Shown here in pieces: positions 6,219 through 17,778 of a stretch of DNA of 64,000 bases (its first letter is position 1; each line of letters begins with the position of its first letter). The stretch is from Gammaproteobacteria bacterium. Its GTDB lineage: Bacteria > Pseudomonadota > Gammaproteobacteria > Eutrophobiales > Eutrophobiaceae. Position numbers and translations under genes: made by a program. The stretch covers positions 1 through 64,000 of the forward strand of contig JAPOQU010000108.1 in the NCBI GenBank assembly GCA_026710545.1. The letters are read 5' to 3'. The notes beneath the pieces were generated by a model that did not search any database, was not told the origin of the DNA, and saw only the letters and a program-made list of their open reading frames with translations.

Positions 6219-6824
6219 ATGAAGTCTGTCGAAGTGAACAGCGAACGTCGCCGCTTTCTTACCACTACCGCATCCGTGGTCGGCGGCGCGGGGGCGCTGG
6301 CTACCACCATCCCCTTTGTGTCCACGTTAACACCCAGCGCCAAGGCCAAGGCGATCGGCGCCCCGGTTGAAGCCGATATAGATGATTTGGAGGTCGGGGA
6401 GCGAAAAATAGTGAAATGGCGCGGTAAACCGGTCTGGATCCTGCGCCGGGATGATGCAGCAATCGACGAACTCAGCGAACTGGACGACGACGTAAAGGAT
6501 CCGGCCTCGAATACCGAACAACAACCGTTTTATGCCAGGAACGAGTACCGTTCACAGCGTGCGGAATACCTGATTGTCCTGGGGATCTGTACCCACCTTG
6601 GCTGTTCTCCTGTTTATGCCAGAAAAGGGGAAGGGGAAGCCCACCGGCTCGGCGCCGACTGGAAGGGCGGTTTCTTCTGCCCCTGTCACGGCAGCCGTTT
6701 TGACCTCGCCGGCAGGGTTTTCAAGGGCGTTCCGGCGCCCTCCAACCTGGTTGTGCCGCCGCACCAGTACCTGAGCGATACACGGGTATTGATCGGCGAT
6801 GATTCAGCTGTCGTGCAGTCATGA
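6219..6824 (+). CDS. petA: Ubiquinol-cytochrome c reductase iron-sulfur (Rieske) subunit
   Basis: The protein has 201 residues. The N-terminus ERRRFLTTTASVVGG plus a hydrophobic stretch (residues 9-35) is a Tat-type signal anchor, usual for Rieske proteins, which are folded before export. The [2Fe-2S] ligands are in C124THLGC129 and C154PCHGS159. It passes electrons from ubiquinol to cytochrome c1 at the periplasmic face. A GAGG lies 8 bases before the ATG, and a TATACT about 45 bases upstream could be a -10 element. It overlaps petB by 4 bases, so the three pet genes are one operon. Confidence 0.96.
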   Translation: MKSVEVNSERRRFLTTTASVVGGAGALATTIPFVSTLTPSAKAKAIGAPVEADIDDLEVGERKIVKWRGKPVWILRRDDAAIDELSELDDDVKDPASNTEQQPFYARNEYRSQRAEYLIVLGICTHLGCSPVYARKGEGEAHRLGADWKGGFFCPCHGSRFDLAGRVFKGVPAPSNLVVPPHQYLSDTRVLIGDDSAVVQS

Positions 6825-8041
6825 CTAAACGCCTGCTTGCATTGCGCGACTGGGTGGACGCGCGCTTTCCGTTACTGCAATTGTGGAATGACCACCTGGC
6901 CCGGTATTACGCGCCGAAAAATTTCAATTTCTGGTATTTCTTCGGCTCATTAGCGCTGTTTATCCTGGTGATCCAGATCGTTACCGGGATCTGGCTGACC
7001 ATGAACTACAAGCCGTCCGCGGAACTCGCGTTTGCCTCGGTCGAGTACATCATGCGTGACGTGGAGTGGGGTTGGTGGATACGCTACATGCACTCTACCG
7101 GCGCGTCCGCATTCTTTATCGTGATCTACCTGCATATGTACCGCGCCATGCTGTACGGTTCCTATAAACGGCCCAGGGAACTGCTCTGGATCATAGGCAT
7201 GCTTATCTATTTCACCCTCATGGCTGAGGCGTTTTTCGGCTACCTGCTGCCGTGGGGACAGATGTCTTACTGGGGAGCCCAGGTAATCATCTCGTTATTC
7301 GGCGCCCTGCCGGTTATAGGAGACGATCTTGCCTTGTGGATACGGGGTGATTTCGTCGTGTCCGACGTGACCCTGAACCGGTTTTTTTCCCTGCACGTCA
7401 TCGCCTTCCCCCTGGTGCTTTGCGGCCTGGTAGGCGCGCACCTGATCGCCTTGCACGAGGTCGGGTCGAATAATCCTGACGGTGTTGAAATAAAGGATAA
7501 CAAAGGCGCCGACGGTATCCCGCTGGACGGCATCCCGTTCCATCCCTACTACACTGTCAAGGACATCGTCGGTGTCGTGGTTTTCCTGATCATCTTTTGC
7601 GCGGTTGTGTTTTTCCAGCCCGAGATGGGTGGTTACTTTCTCGAAGCAAATAATTTCATCCCGGCCGACCCGCTGAAGACACCGGAACACATTGCGCCGG
7701 TGTGGTATTTCACACCGTTCTACGCCATCCTGCGGGCCATCCCGAGCCAGTTCGGCGGTGTCGTCGCCATGGGCGCGGCAGTCATGTTATTCTTTTTCCT
7801 GCCCTGGCTGGACCGGAGTCCGGTCAAGTCCATACGCTACCGGGGCTGGAATTACAAAATTGCCCTGGCCTTGTTTACGCTCAGCTTTATCGTACTGGGC
7901 TGGCTGGGCCTTCAGCCTGCCACCACGGCATACACCTGGATGGCGCGGCTTTTCACCTTGATTTATTTCCTGTTTTTCCTGTTGATGCCGTTTTATACCG
8001 CCTCCGACAGGGAAAAACCGGTACCGGACAGGGTGACATGA
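6821..8041 (+). CDS. petB: Cytochrome b subunit of the bc1 complex
   Basis: The protein has 406 residues, the normal length for bacterial cytochrome b, with eight or more hydrophobic helices. Recognisable segments are NFNFWYFFGSLALF, GWWIRYMHSTGASAFF and FFGYLLPWGQMSYWGAQV (Q-site region) and the second heme-histidine helix FSLHVIAFPLVLCGLVGAHL. The PEWY-type loop appears as APVWYFTPFYAILR. The protein holds the two b hemes and both quinone sites in the inner membrane. It overlaps petA and petC by 4 bases each. Confidence 0.96.
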   Translation: MTKRLLALRDWVDARFPLLQLWNDHLARYYAPKNFNFWYFFGSLALFILVIQIVTGIWLTMNYKPSAELAFASVEYIMRDVEWGWWIRYMHSTGASAFFIVIYLHMYRAMLYGSYKRPRELLWIIGMLIYFTLMAEAFFGYLLPWGQMSYWGAQVIISLFGALPVIGDDLALWIRGDFVVSDVTLNRFFSLHVIAFPLVLCGLVGAHLIALHEVGSNNPDGVEIKDNKGADGIPLDGIPFHPYYTVKDIVGVVVFLIIFCAVVFFQPEMGGYFLEANNFIPADPLKTPEHIAPVWYFTPFYAILRAIPSQFGGVVAMGAAVMLFFFLPWLDRSPVKSIRYRGWNYKIALALFTLSFIVLGWLGLQPATTAYTWMARLFTLIYFLFFLLMPFYTASDREKPVPDRVT

Positions 8042-8850
8042 TTAACGCGCGTTTCTCCATACCGGAACGGGAACCGGCAAAACGGGGACGGAATTTAATT
8101 CCGTCCCCTGTCATTCTGCTGCTGTTGCTGCTGGCAAACCCCTGCTGGTCGGCCGGGGAGGGTGGTTACACCCTGCGTGCCCACGTCGACCTGTCCGACA
8201 GGAAATCACTGCAACGGGGCGCCCGAACGTTTGTAAACTATTGCCTGAGTTGCCATTCCGCCTCATTCATGCGCTATAACCGCCTGGGCAGGGACTTGCA
8301 TATCAGCGAAGACGTCCTGAAGGAAAATTTCATGTTCGGAACCGATAAAACCGGGGATACCATGACCGTTGCCCTGAACAGGCGTGAAGCGGAAAAATAT
8401 TTCGGCGTGGCTCCACCCGACCTGTCCGTTACTGCCCGTTCCCGCGGCGCAGACTGGTTGTATACTTACCTGATGACGTTTTACCGGGACACATCCCGCC
8501 CCAATGGCGTCAACAACCTGGCTTTTGAGGATACCGCCATGCCGCATGTGCTCTGGCAACTGCAGGGTTGGCAGGAACCGGTATATAAGGAAGAAGTTCA
8601 CGAGGACGGCAGGGTGAGCCAGGTGATCGACCACCTGGAAGTTGTGACAGGGCCTGTTGAAAAGCCGCAGCCCTACCAGGAGGAAAGCTACGAGGAGACG
8701 GTCAGCGACCTGGTGAACTTCATGGTTTACCTGGGAGAACCCATCAAACTCAAACGCAATAAGATAGGCGCCTGGACAATTACCTATCTGCTTGTATTGC
8801 TGGTTCTGGTTTACCTGCTGAAGCGGGAATACTGGCGCGACGTACGATGA
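8038..8850 (+). CDS. petC: Cytochrome c1
   Basis: The protein has 270 residues. The ATG at 8038 overlaps the petB stop. A signal peptide (hydrophobic core about residues 22-38, cleavage near WSA) is followed by the heme-binding C69LSCH73 and a C-terminal anchor helix (ITYLLVLLVLVYLL) with a basic tail. The axial methionine lies in the C-terminal half; TAMPHVLW is a typical segment. Unusually, a 25-base palindromic repeat (8084-8108) is built into the reading frame as residues 16-24 (RGRNLIPSP), in the positively charged part of the signal peptide. The petC end and sspA start overlap. Confidence 0.95.
   Translation: MINARFSIPEREPAKRGRNLIPSPVILLLLLLANPCWSAGEGGYTLRAHVDLSDRKSLQRGARTFVNYCLSCHSASFMRYNRLGRDLHISEDVLKENFMFGTDKTGDTMTVALNRREAEKYFGVAPPDLSVTARSRGADWLYTYLMTFYRDTSRPNGVNNLAFEDTAMPHVLWQLQGWQEPVYKEEVHEDGRVSQVIDHLEVVTGPVEKPQPYQEESYEETVSDLVNFMVYLGEPIKLKRNKIGAWTITYLLVLLVLVYLLKREYWRDVR
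8084..8108. repeat. GGGGACGGAATT palindrome inside petC
   Basis: A perfect 12-base inverted repeat (arm GGGGACGGAATT, one-base centre T) is translated as part of the petC signal peptide. The sister copies at 62189-62213 and 63162-63186 have GGGGACAGAATT arms. The A-to-G change is compensated in the other arm, so the hairpin is intact. Confidence 0.85.
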
Positions 8851-9485
8851 CAGCCTTACTTAACGGCGGCCCCGTAATGGTCCTGTACTCCGATGCCACG
8901 GGCCCGTTCAGCCACAGTGTGCGCCTGGCCCTGGCGGAAAAAGATATTGATACCGAGGTCAAGTATATCCATGAGGAGATTATTCCCGAAGAGCTGGCGG
9001 AATTGAACCCGTACAATACGGTACCTACCCTCGTGGACCGCGATCTCGTTCTGTATGATGCTCAAATCATACTGGAGTACCTGGATGAACGTTTTCCCCA
9101 TCCGCCGCTGATGCCGGTTGATCCAATGTCACGCGCCGTTAACAGGCAATTGAGATACCGGATTACACGGGACCTGTACCGGCTGGCTGAAGAACTGGAC
9201 AGCGAAAATGAAATTGCTGCAGCCGGCGCCAGGAGGGACCTGCGCAACAGCCTGCTGGCGCTCGACCCGGTGTTTTCCCAGTTTCCCTATTTCATGTCGG
9301 AGGATTATACCCTGGTGGATTGCTGTATCGCGCCGTTGTTATGGCGGCTGGGCGCCTACAACATCAGGTTGCCCGCCGGCGCCAAGGCGTTGCGGAAATA
9401 TGCTGAATCACTGTTCGCCCGCGCTGCGTTCCAGTCCAGCATGTCCGAACCGGAACGAGACATGTGTGAGCGTTTGACGGCCTGA
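8847..9485 (+). CDS. sspA: Stringent starvation protein A (GST-fold)
   Basis: The protein has 212 residues. The thioredoxin-like N-domain carries MVLYSDATGPFSHSVRLALAEK and the cis-Pro region NTVPTLVDRDLVLYDAQIILEYLDERFPHPPLMPV, which is nearly diagnostic of SspA. A helical C-domain follows, with YTLVDCCIAPLLWRL. SspA binds RNA polymerase and shapes stress and virulence transcription. The ATG at 8847 overlaps the petC stop; an internal ATG at 8877 is an alternative. The usual downstream sspB is absent; a convergent dolP follows instead. Confidence 0.93.
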   Translation: MTALLNGGPVMVLYSDATGPFSHSVRLALAEKDIDTEVKYIHEEIIPEELAELNPYNTVPTLVDRDLVLYDAQIILEYLDERFPHPPLMPVDPMSRAVNRQLRYRITRDLYRLAEELDSENEIAAAGARRDLRNSLLALDPVFSQFPYFMSEDYTLVDCCIAPLLWRLGAYNIRLPAGAKALRKYAESLFARAAFQSSMSEPERDMCERLTA

Positions 9486-9528
9486 CACCCCTACAAGGGA
9501 TTTTGTTGCTTAGCATGGATGTACAATC

Positions 9529-11147
<1,619 letters not shown>

Positions 11148-11158
<11 letters not shown>

Positions 11159-13001
11159 GTTCAAGCAGTTCGGGTTTGCCGTTGATAATTTTACCCCAGG
11201 GTAATTTTCTGCTGATCCTGCCGTCCCCGGACATGCTGAGCAGGCCCGTCTCACCACTGAAGCGGGCGTCATCATCGAACGCCAGCCGGTAAAGATTCGG
11301 GATCAGATGGAAAACATCCACCCCTAATGCATACAGGCGCTGGTAGACGGATGTATCGGCCTGGAAATTTTCGTTGACCCGCGACTTAATCGATGGGCTG
11401 CCATCATGGGGAAACAGGATCCACGGCAAATCCGGAAACATGACACCGTCCATATCCATATCGGCCTGCGGGTTAACGCTGCCGGTAAAGACATGCGATG
11501 TCGCATAGACCGGGATACCTCCCGCTTCATGGAAGCGTAACTGCGGGATAATCTGGCGTCCGGAGATGGGAAATGCGGCCATGAAAATTACGTCCGCGTC
11601 CTGGCGCCGGCGTGTCAGGTTTTCAAGACTCCGGTTCAGCGCCTGCCGGAGTTTTCGCACCCTGGATTCACTGCTGTCGACATTCAGCAATTGTGTGACC
11701 GGGGCGGAATAATCATTGTTTTGCGGGTCGTAGTCAATTCTTTCGAGTATATTCCCGCCCTGCGCCAGCCAGTTTTCCCGGAATGCATCGTACAGGCGCC
11801 TGCCCCACTGGTCGTCCGGGACAATGACCAGGGCCCTGCTGTGCCCGTCCGCAAATGCCCGGTCGGCAACCTGGCGCGCTTCATCTTCCGGGGACAGGCC
11901 GAATTGCATGAGGGCAGGGACCAGGTTTCCGTTGTCGCCGCTTGACATGTCGGCAACAGGTTGAACCCGGTTCAGGGCCAGTGTGGGCACGGACAGGTCC
12001 GCCATTGCAGATAACCTCGTCAGCGCCTGTTTTTCCAGTGGTCCCACGATGAAATCCGCACCTTCCGCCACTGCCTGTGAATAAACCTTTTCAATGTTCA
12101 ATGAGTTCCCTTCGTAAAGCTTTATCAGGGGTCTGTCCTGGCCCGAGTCGTACCAGGCGCTGATAAAGCCGTCCCTGATGGCTTCGGCAGCTTTACGGTA
12201 AGCCCCGCGCAACGGCAATAAAAGGGCAATTTGGCGGGGCCGTATCTCATAGCTCCGGGCGGCGGCGCGCATCTGCCCGATGATACCGGGATTGGCCGGA
12301 TGCGCCGGATATTTGCCCTGCCAGGCTGCCAGCGCTCCGGTCAATGCCGTAAGGTCAGCCAGCATGGTCCTGTTGATGAGCGCAAGCTCCAGCCAGCCTG
12401 AGAGTGCCTGCGGGTGCGCGCGGTGGAGTTCCCGCAGAACTTGTTTGTCAACCTTGTTCAGGGTCTCCCAGATTTTCGCCGTGTTGGCGTCTGTGTCGTC
12501 ACGTTGCAGCGGATAAGCGCCGTAGCTGATGCGTTCTGTTGCCGCATTGATAAAATCTGCCTGCTGTTCGTAGGCAAGGGCTCTGACCTCATGGCGCCGT
12601 GCCCGGAGTGAAGCCGGTATGACATCCGGGAAATCCGCTGACAGAAGTTCCAGCGCTTTTTCCGGCTGTCTCTCCTGCAAGTGAAGTTCGGCCTGCAACA
12701 GTGTCTTCAGGACCCTGTCGTGCGCGTCCTGCGGAGTTATGGTGGATAATATTTCAGCGGCTTCGGCAGTCCGCTGTATTGAAATCATGGCGGCTGCGGC
12801 CTGCAAATGGTAGAAACCGGATTTTTCCGGGTATAACTCCGCCAGGCGCAGATATTCCCCGGCGGCTTGTTGATAGCGGCCGTCATCCAACAACTTCCTG
12901 ACTTCCTGTTCCGCATCGACGGGCGCTGCAGCTTTTTTGACCTCCAGCGTACAGCCTTGCAACAATATGACAGTGAGCAAAATCTTGAGTAACGCGCGCA
13001 T
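11148..13001 (-). CDS. lpoA: LpoA, lipoprotein activator of penicillin-binding protein 1A
   Basis: The protein has 617 residues with lipoprotein signal LLTVILLQGC (Cys at about residue 17). The first 240 residues are TPR-like helices (LLDDGRYQQAAGEYLRLAELYPEKSGFY). The rest resembles periplasmic binding proteins (IALLLPLRGAYRKAAEAIRDGF; ADFIVGPLEKQALTRLSA; DVIFMAAFPISGRQIIPQLRF). LpoA spans the periplasm from the outer membrane to stimulate PBP1A transpeptidase. It is convergent with nothing nearby and is transcribed away from rsmI, as is usual for this locus. Confidence 0.93.
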
Positions 13002-13009
13002 ACGTTCAT

Positions 13010-13266
13010 TCTATAGGCAAAAGGAATGGCAGGCCATTGGAATGGAAAATTACGAATTACGAATTAGGAATTAGGAATGGGTGCATCCTGAAAGCTAAAA
13101 AGCCATATTTTTATTTATGCATCTACTGAAATGCTGTAAGTTGCCACTGCGACTCATTCGTTTCGATTCCTGCTTCTTAATTCTCACGGAGTGCAGAGAT
13201 CAAAAAACGCTGTGTTCTCTGTGCCCTCTGTGGTAAGAAAAGAGTTGGGTCTTAGCGAGTATATAC
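13010..13266. other. lpoA-rsmI divergent intergenic region with dispersed repeats
   Basis: This stretch contains AATTACGAATT/AATTAGGAATT units at 13048-13078 and a CTGTGTTCTCTGTGCCCTCTGTGG-type repeat around 13209-13233. Both are dispersed repeat types. No gene or clear promoter was recognised. Confidence 0.55.
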
Positions 13267-14139
13267 ATGGCAACCCAATCCGGCACCTTATACATCGTGG
13301 CAACGCCTATCGGCAACCTGGAGGATCTGGGCCCGCGCGCGCAAAGAATCCTTTCCGAGGTTGACCTGATCCTGGCGGAAGACACTCGCCACAGCCGCAA
13401 GTTACTGAGTTCGTTCAACATCAGGACCGCGCTACAGGCTTTCCACGAGAACAACGAGGATCGTATGACGGCGCAGGTCATCAGTCGTCTTGCCGGGGGT
13501 TGTGATATCGCCCTGGTTGCAGACGCCGGCACCCCGCTGATCAGCGATCCCGGTTTCAAGCTGGTAAGGCAGGCCCACGAAGAGAATATTCCCGTCTGCC
13601 CGGTGCCCGGCCCCGCGGCATTGATAACGGCTTTGTCGGTTGCCGGAATAGCTCCCGGGAGGTTCCTGTTTGAAGGTTTTGCTCCCGCCAAGGCGGCGGC
13701 GCGCCGCAAGCATCTCCAGGCCCTGGCCGGCGCAGAACGCACCATGGTTTTTTATGAAGCCCCGCACCGGATAAAGGCTTTCCTGGACGATGCCTCATCA
13801 ATCTTCGGCGCGCACAGGAAGGCGACTATTGCACGGGAGTTGACGAAAAAGTTTGAAACGATACGCCATGGAACATTGGGCGAATTGATCGAGTGGATGG
13901 GTGATAACCCTGACCGGCGCCGCGGTGAATTTGTCGTCGTTATCGCCGGCGCCGGCGCCGGAAAAACCGGCAAGCCCGAATTGGTTGCAACCCTGGAAAT
14001 TCTGCTCAAATCACTGACCTTGAAACAGAGTGTACGGATTGCCGCTGAACTGACGGGGGGCAACAGGAACGAAATATACGACCTGGCCGTAGCCCTGCAG
14101 CAGGATATCGACCTGCCGGCCTCTCCGGCGCGGGAATGA
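13267..14139 (+). CDS. rsmI: RsmI, 16S rRNA 2'-O-ribose C1402 methyltransferase
   Basis: The protein has 290 residues, a tetrapyrrole-methylase-fold SAM enzyme. Diagnostic stretches are GTLYIVATPIGNLEDLGPRA, LAEDTRHSRKLL, LVADAGTPLISDPGF and CPVPGPAALITALSVAG. The C-terminal helical part ends with NEIYDLAV. It methylates the ribose of C1402 in the decoding centre. It is transcribed divergently from lpoA, as is common. Confidence 0.96.
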   Translation: MATQSGTLYIVATPIGNLEDLGPRAQRILSEVDLILAEDTRHSRKLLSSFNIRTALQAFHENNEDRMTAQVISRLAGGCDIALVADAGTPLISDPGFKLVRQAHEENIPVCPVPGPAALITALSVAGIAPGRFLFEGFAPAKAAARRKHLQALAGAERTMVFYEAPHRIKAFLDDASSIFGAHRKATIARELTKKFETIRHGTLGELIEWMGDNPDRRRGEFVVVIAGAGAGKTGKPELVATLEILLKSLTLKQSVRIAAELTGGNRNEIYDLAVALQQDIDLPASPARE

Positions 14140-14248
14140 TTGCGGGCTGGCCGGTGCTTGAACCGGGCGCCGCTCTTGCTTATCATTGAAAATTGCGCGC
14201 TTTGCGGATTTTCAATGTCCAAGTAAAAAAACAGCAGGAGAAAAGGCG

Positions 14249-14866
14249 ATGAAGGGCATCACTACCCCGGCATGCCAGGCACAGGCAATACTTGACCGGA
14301 TCAGGGGCAACCTGGATTTCATTGGTCCCGTATTACTCAGGTTGTACCTGGTCCCCGTATTCTGGGTTGCGGGCAACAATAAATGGAATCCGTTTGATGA
14401 AGGCAGTTCTCTCGACTCCGTTATCGAGTGGTTCGGTAATGCGGAATGGGGCCTGGGTCTGCCGTTTCCTGCCCTTAACGCCTACATGGCCTGGGGTGCG
14501 GAATATGTCGGCGCCATTCTCCTGGCCCTTGGCCTGGCAACACGCTGGATCTGCATACCGCTGATGGCGACCATGATAGTCGCGATGGCGACAGTACATA
14601 TCAGCCACGGCTGGCAAGCCGTTCACGATCTGAGCAGCCCGTTTGCCTCCGCTGATGCCGGCGAGGCACTGGAGCGCCTGTCCCGGGCAAAAAGCATTTT
14701 AAGGGAACACGGGAACTACAACTGGTTGACGGAACACGGTAACTTCATCGTATCCAATAACGGCATCGAATGGGCGGCAACCTACTTCATCATGCTCGCT
14801 GCCCTGTTCTATCTGGGAGGCGGCAGGTACGTCAGCCTGGATTACTGGATCAGGCGCAAATTTTAA
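14249..14866 (+). CDS. DoxX-family inner-membrane protein
   Basis: The protein has 205 residues from the ATG at 14249, chosen for the GGAG 8 bases upstream. At least four hydrophobic helices are visible (LLRLYLVPVFWVAG, YVGAILLALGLATRW, PLMATMIVAMATVHI, TYFIMLAALFYLGGGRYVSLD), with the DoxX signature GxxxxxLLxLGLxTRW. A periplasmic or cytoplasmic insert of about 60 charged residues lies between helices 3 and 4. Family roles range from thiosulfate:quinone oxidoreductase subunits to redox stress proteins; I cannot choose between them. The next gene on the right, gcvP, is convergent. Confidence 0.8.
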   Translation: MKGITTPACQAQAILDRIRGNLDFIGPVLLRLYLVPVFWVAGNNKWNPFDEGSSLDSVIEWFGNAEWGLGLPFPALNAYMAWGAEYVGAILLALGLATRWICIPLMATMIVAMATVHISHGWQAVHDLSSPFASADAGEALERLSRAKSILREHGNYNWLTEHGNFIVSNNGIEWAATYFIMLAALFYLGGGRYVSLDYWIRRKF

Positions 14867-14886
14867 GTAATCATTATCGCTGCCGG

Positions 14887-17778
14887 TCACGCCGTGCCAT
14901 AGTCTTCCAGCGGTGGGCAACTGCAGAATAAATTCCTGTCACCGTGCAGGTTGTCCACCCGGCTTACCGGGGGCCAGTACTTGTCATCCCGAATGGTGTC
15001 CATGGGATAGAACGCTTGCTGTTTGCTGTAAGGCATGGTCCAGTCGGACTCGAGCAGCAACTGGTGTGTATGGGGCGCGTTTTTCAAGGGGTTGTTTTCC
15101 TTGTCCCAGTCACCCGACTCGACCAGGCTGATTTCCCTGCGAATGGCTATCATGGCATCGCAGAAGCGATCCAGTTCGCGCTTGTTCTCGCTTTCTGTCG
15201 GCTCAATCATCAGGGTATCGGGAACCGGGAAAGACATGGTCGGAGCATGAAATCCGTAATCCACCAGGCGTTTGGCAATATCGTCCACCGTGACATTGCA
15301 ACCTTGCTTGATGGGGCGCAGGTCGAGAATGCACTCGTGGGCGACCATGCCGTTTTTTCCCGTATACAGGATCGGGTAGTACTCCCGTAACCGGGCGGCA
15401 ACGTAGTTGGCGCTGAGGATGGCAACCAGCGTTGCCCGGCGCAATCCATGCGCGCCCATCATGGCGATGTAAGCCCATGAGATGGTCAGGATGCTGGCTG
15501 AACCCCAGGGTGCTGCCGAGACGGTACCGACGGTGCCGTATTTGCCTGCGGCGGGGTTGACGCCTTCCACAAGGGGGTGGCCGGGCAGGTATGGCGCGAG
15601 ATGTACTTTCACGCCGATCGGTCCCATACCCGGTCCGCCGCCGCCATGGGGGATGGCAAAGGTCTTGTGCAGGTTGATGTGCATTACATCGGCGCCCATC
15701 TCCGCCGGGCGGGCGATACCGACCAGGGCATTCATGTTGGCGCCGTCCAGGTAAACCTGGCCGCCGTATTCATGTACCAGCGCGCAGATATCATGAAACC
15801 CCGCTTCATAGACCCCGTGTGTGGAAGGGTACGTGATCATCAGGGCGGACAGGCGCTCCCGGTACTGTCCGGCCTTGTCGCGCAGGTCGTCCAGGTCGAT
15901 GTTGCCGTCACTGTCACAGGCAACCACCACCACCTTCAACCCGGCCATGACGGCGCTGGCAGGGTTGGTGCCGTGCGCCGAAGCGGGGATCAGGCAGACA
16001 TCGCGTTGCCCCTGCCCCTGAACTTCCTGGTACTTTCGGATAACCAGCAATCCGGTGTATTCCCCCTGCGAACCGGCATTCGGTTGCAGTGAAAAAGCGT
16101 CGAAACCCGTGAGATCGCACAACATGTCTTCCAGTTCCTCAAACAACTGCAGGTAACCCTGCGCCTGGTCCAGCGGCGCAAACGGGTGGATGGCATTGAA
16201 ATCACGGTATGACAGGGCTTCCAGTTCCGTGGCCGCGTTCAGTTTCATGGTGCAGGAGCCCAGGGGGATCATTGCGCGATCCAGTGAAATATCACGGCGC
16301 GCCAGCCAGCGCATGTAACGCATCATTTCGGTTTCGCTGTGGTACAACTCAAATACGGGGTGCTGTAATATGCCGTCGCTGCGTAATAACCGATCCGGGA
16401 TACACTCGTCCACGGAGGCATCAAGGGCGGCGATGTCCGGTACCCGGCCTGCAGCGGTAGAGAACACTTCCCAGAGAGTCAGCAATTCTTCGCGGGTCGT
16501 CGTTTCATCCAGCGCTATCCCCAGGTAATCCGCGTCGTAAACCCGCAGGTTGATGGAGGCTTCACGGGCCTTGGCGGCGATACGCCGTGCGCGGCTGGGA
16601 GCGTAAACCTTGATGGTATCGAAATACTGCCTGCTGGCGACGCTGAAGCCGAGCAGTTGCAGTCCGGCAACCAGCACCTGGGTCAGGCGGTGGACCCGTT
16701 CCGCGATCAGGCGCAACTCCTTGGGTCCGTAATAGATAGCGTAAAATCCGGCGATCACTGCCGGCAGGACCTGTGACGTACAGATATTACTGGTGGCTTT
16801 TTCCCGGCGGATATGCTGTTCACGGGTCTGCAGGGCCATGCGCAATGCCTTATGACCCAGGTTATCCACGGATACGCCGATAATGCGTCCGGGCATGGAG
16901 CGAACGAATTTTTCCCTGGTGGCGAAGAATGCCGCATGCGGGCCGCCGTAACCCATGGGCATTCCGAACCGCTGGGAGTTGCCCACGACGATATCAGCGC
17001 CCATTGCACCGGGCGGCGTCAACAGTACCAGGGCAAGGATATCTGCGGCCACTGATACAACGGCTCCCTGCTCATGGGCCAGCCTGGTCGGCTCACGCAG
17101 GTCCCTGACTTCGCCGCTGCTGCCGGGATATTGGAACAACGTACCGAATACGTCCTTGCCTTCGAGCCCGGTGAACGGATCACCGGTAATGGTCCGGTAG
17201 CCGAAATTATTTGCCCGTGTCTGCACGACGGCAATAGTCTGCGGATGGCAATCCTCGTCAATAAAAAACAGGTTGCTGCTGTTCCTGCCCACTCGTTTCG
17301 CCATACTCATCGCCTCAGCCGCGGCCGTGGCTTCGTCAAGCATGGAAGCATTGGCTATCTCCATGCCGGTCAGGTCCGTGATCAGCTGCTGGAAATTCAG
17401 TAATGCTTCCAGCCGGCCCTGGCTGATCTCAGCCTGGTATGGCGTGTAAGCCGTATACCATGCCGGATTCTCCAGGACATTGCGCTTGATAACGGCAGGC
17501 ATGATGGTGTCGTGGTAACCCATGCCTATCATGGAGGTAAAAACGCGATTCCTTCTGCGCATCCTGCGCAAGCGAATACCGACCTCGCGTTCGCTGATGG
17601 TCCCGGTCAGGGCAGGGGCCTGTTCGGTAAGGATCGATTCGGGGACGGCACGGTCGATAATCTGTTCCAGTTCATCCATGCGCAGGTACTCCACCATGGT
17701 ACGGATCTGGTGCCTGTCCGGGCCGATGTGGCGGCGTGTGAAACCGCCGCGCATTTCGAGTTGTTCGAGTTTGCTCAT
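14887..17778 (-). CDS. gcvP: Glycine dehydrogenase (decarboxylating), P-protein
   Basis: The protein has 963 residues, the full single-chain form (N- and C-halves both present). FTRRHIGPD at the N-terminus, SMIGMGYHDTIMPAVIKRNVLENP, and the PLP-lysine segment NLHKTFAIPHGGGGPGMGPIGV are all present, as is PLGSCTMKLNAATE. It decarboxylates glycine and loads the aminomethyl group onto the lipoyl H-protein. Its ATG overlaps the gcvT stop, so the two are cotranscribed. gcvH, often between them, is absent from the window. Confidence 0.97.
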   Translation of the reverse strand: MSKLEQLEMRGGFTRRHIGPDRHQIRTMVEYLRMDELEQIIDRAVPESILTEQAPALTGTISEREVGIRLRRMRRRNRVFTSMIGMGYHDTIMPAVIKRNVLENPAWYTAYTPYQAEISQGRLEALLNFQQLITDLTGMEIANASMLDEATAAAEAMSMAKRVGRNSSNLFFIDEDCHPQTIAVVQTRANNFGYRTITGDPFTGLEGKDVFGTLFQYPGSSGEVRDLREPTRLAHEQGAVVSVAADILALVLLTPPGAMGADIVVGNSQRFGMPMGYGGPHAAFFATREKFVRSMPGRIIGVSVDNLGHKALRMALQTREQHIRREKATSNICTSQVLPAVIAGFYAIYYGPKELRLIAERVHRLTQVLVAGLQLLGFSVASRQYFDTIKVYAPSRARRIAAKAREASINLRVYDADYLGIALDETTTREELLTLWEVFSTAAGRVPDIAALDASVDECIPDRLLRSDGILQHPVFELYHSETEMMRYMRWLARRDISLDRAMIPLGSCTMKLNAATELEALSYRDFNAIHPFAPLDQAQGYLQLFEELEDMLCDLTGFDAFSLQPNAGSQGEYTGLLVIRKYQEVQGQGQRDVCLIPASAHGTNPASAVMAGLKVVVVACDSDGNIDLDDLRDKAGQYRERLSALMITYPSTHGVYEAGFHDICALVHEYGGQVYLDGANMNALVGIARPAEMGADVMHINLHKTFAIPHGGGGPGMGPIGVKVHLAPYLPGHPLVEGVNPAAGKYGTVGTVSAAPWGSASILTISWAYIAMMGAHGLRRATLVAILSANYVAARLREYYPILYTGKNGMVAHECILDLRPIKQGCNVTVDDIAKRLVDYGFHAPTMSFPVPDTLMIEPTESENKRELDRFCDAMIAIRREISLVESGDWDKENNPLKNAPHTHQLLLESDWTMPYSKQQAFYPMDTIRDDKYWPPVSRVDNLHGDRNLFCSCPPLEDYGTA

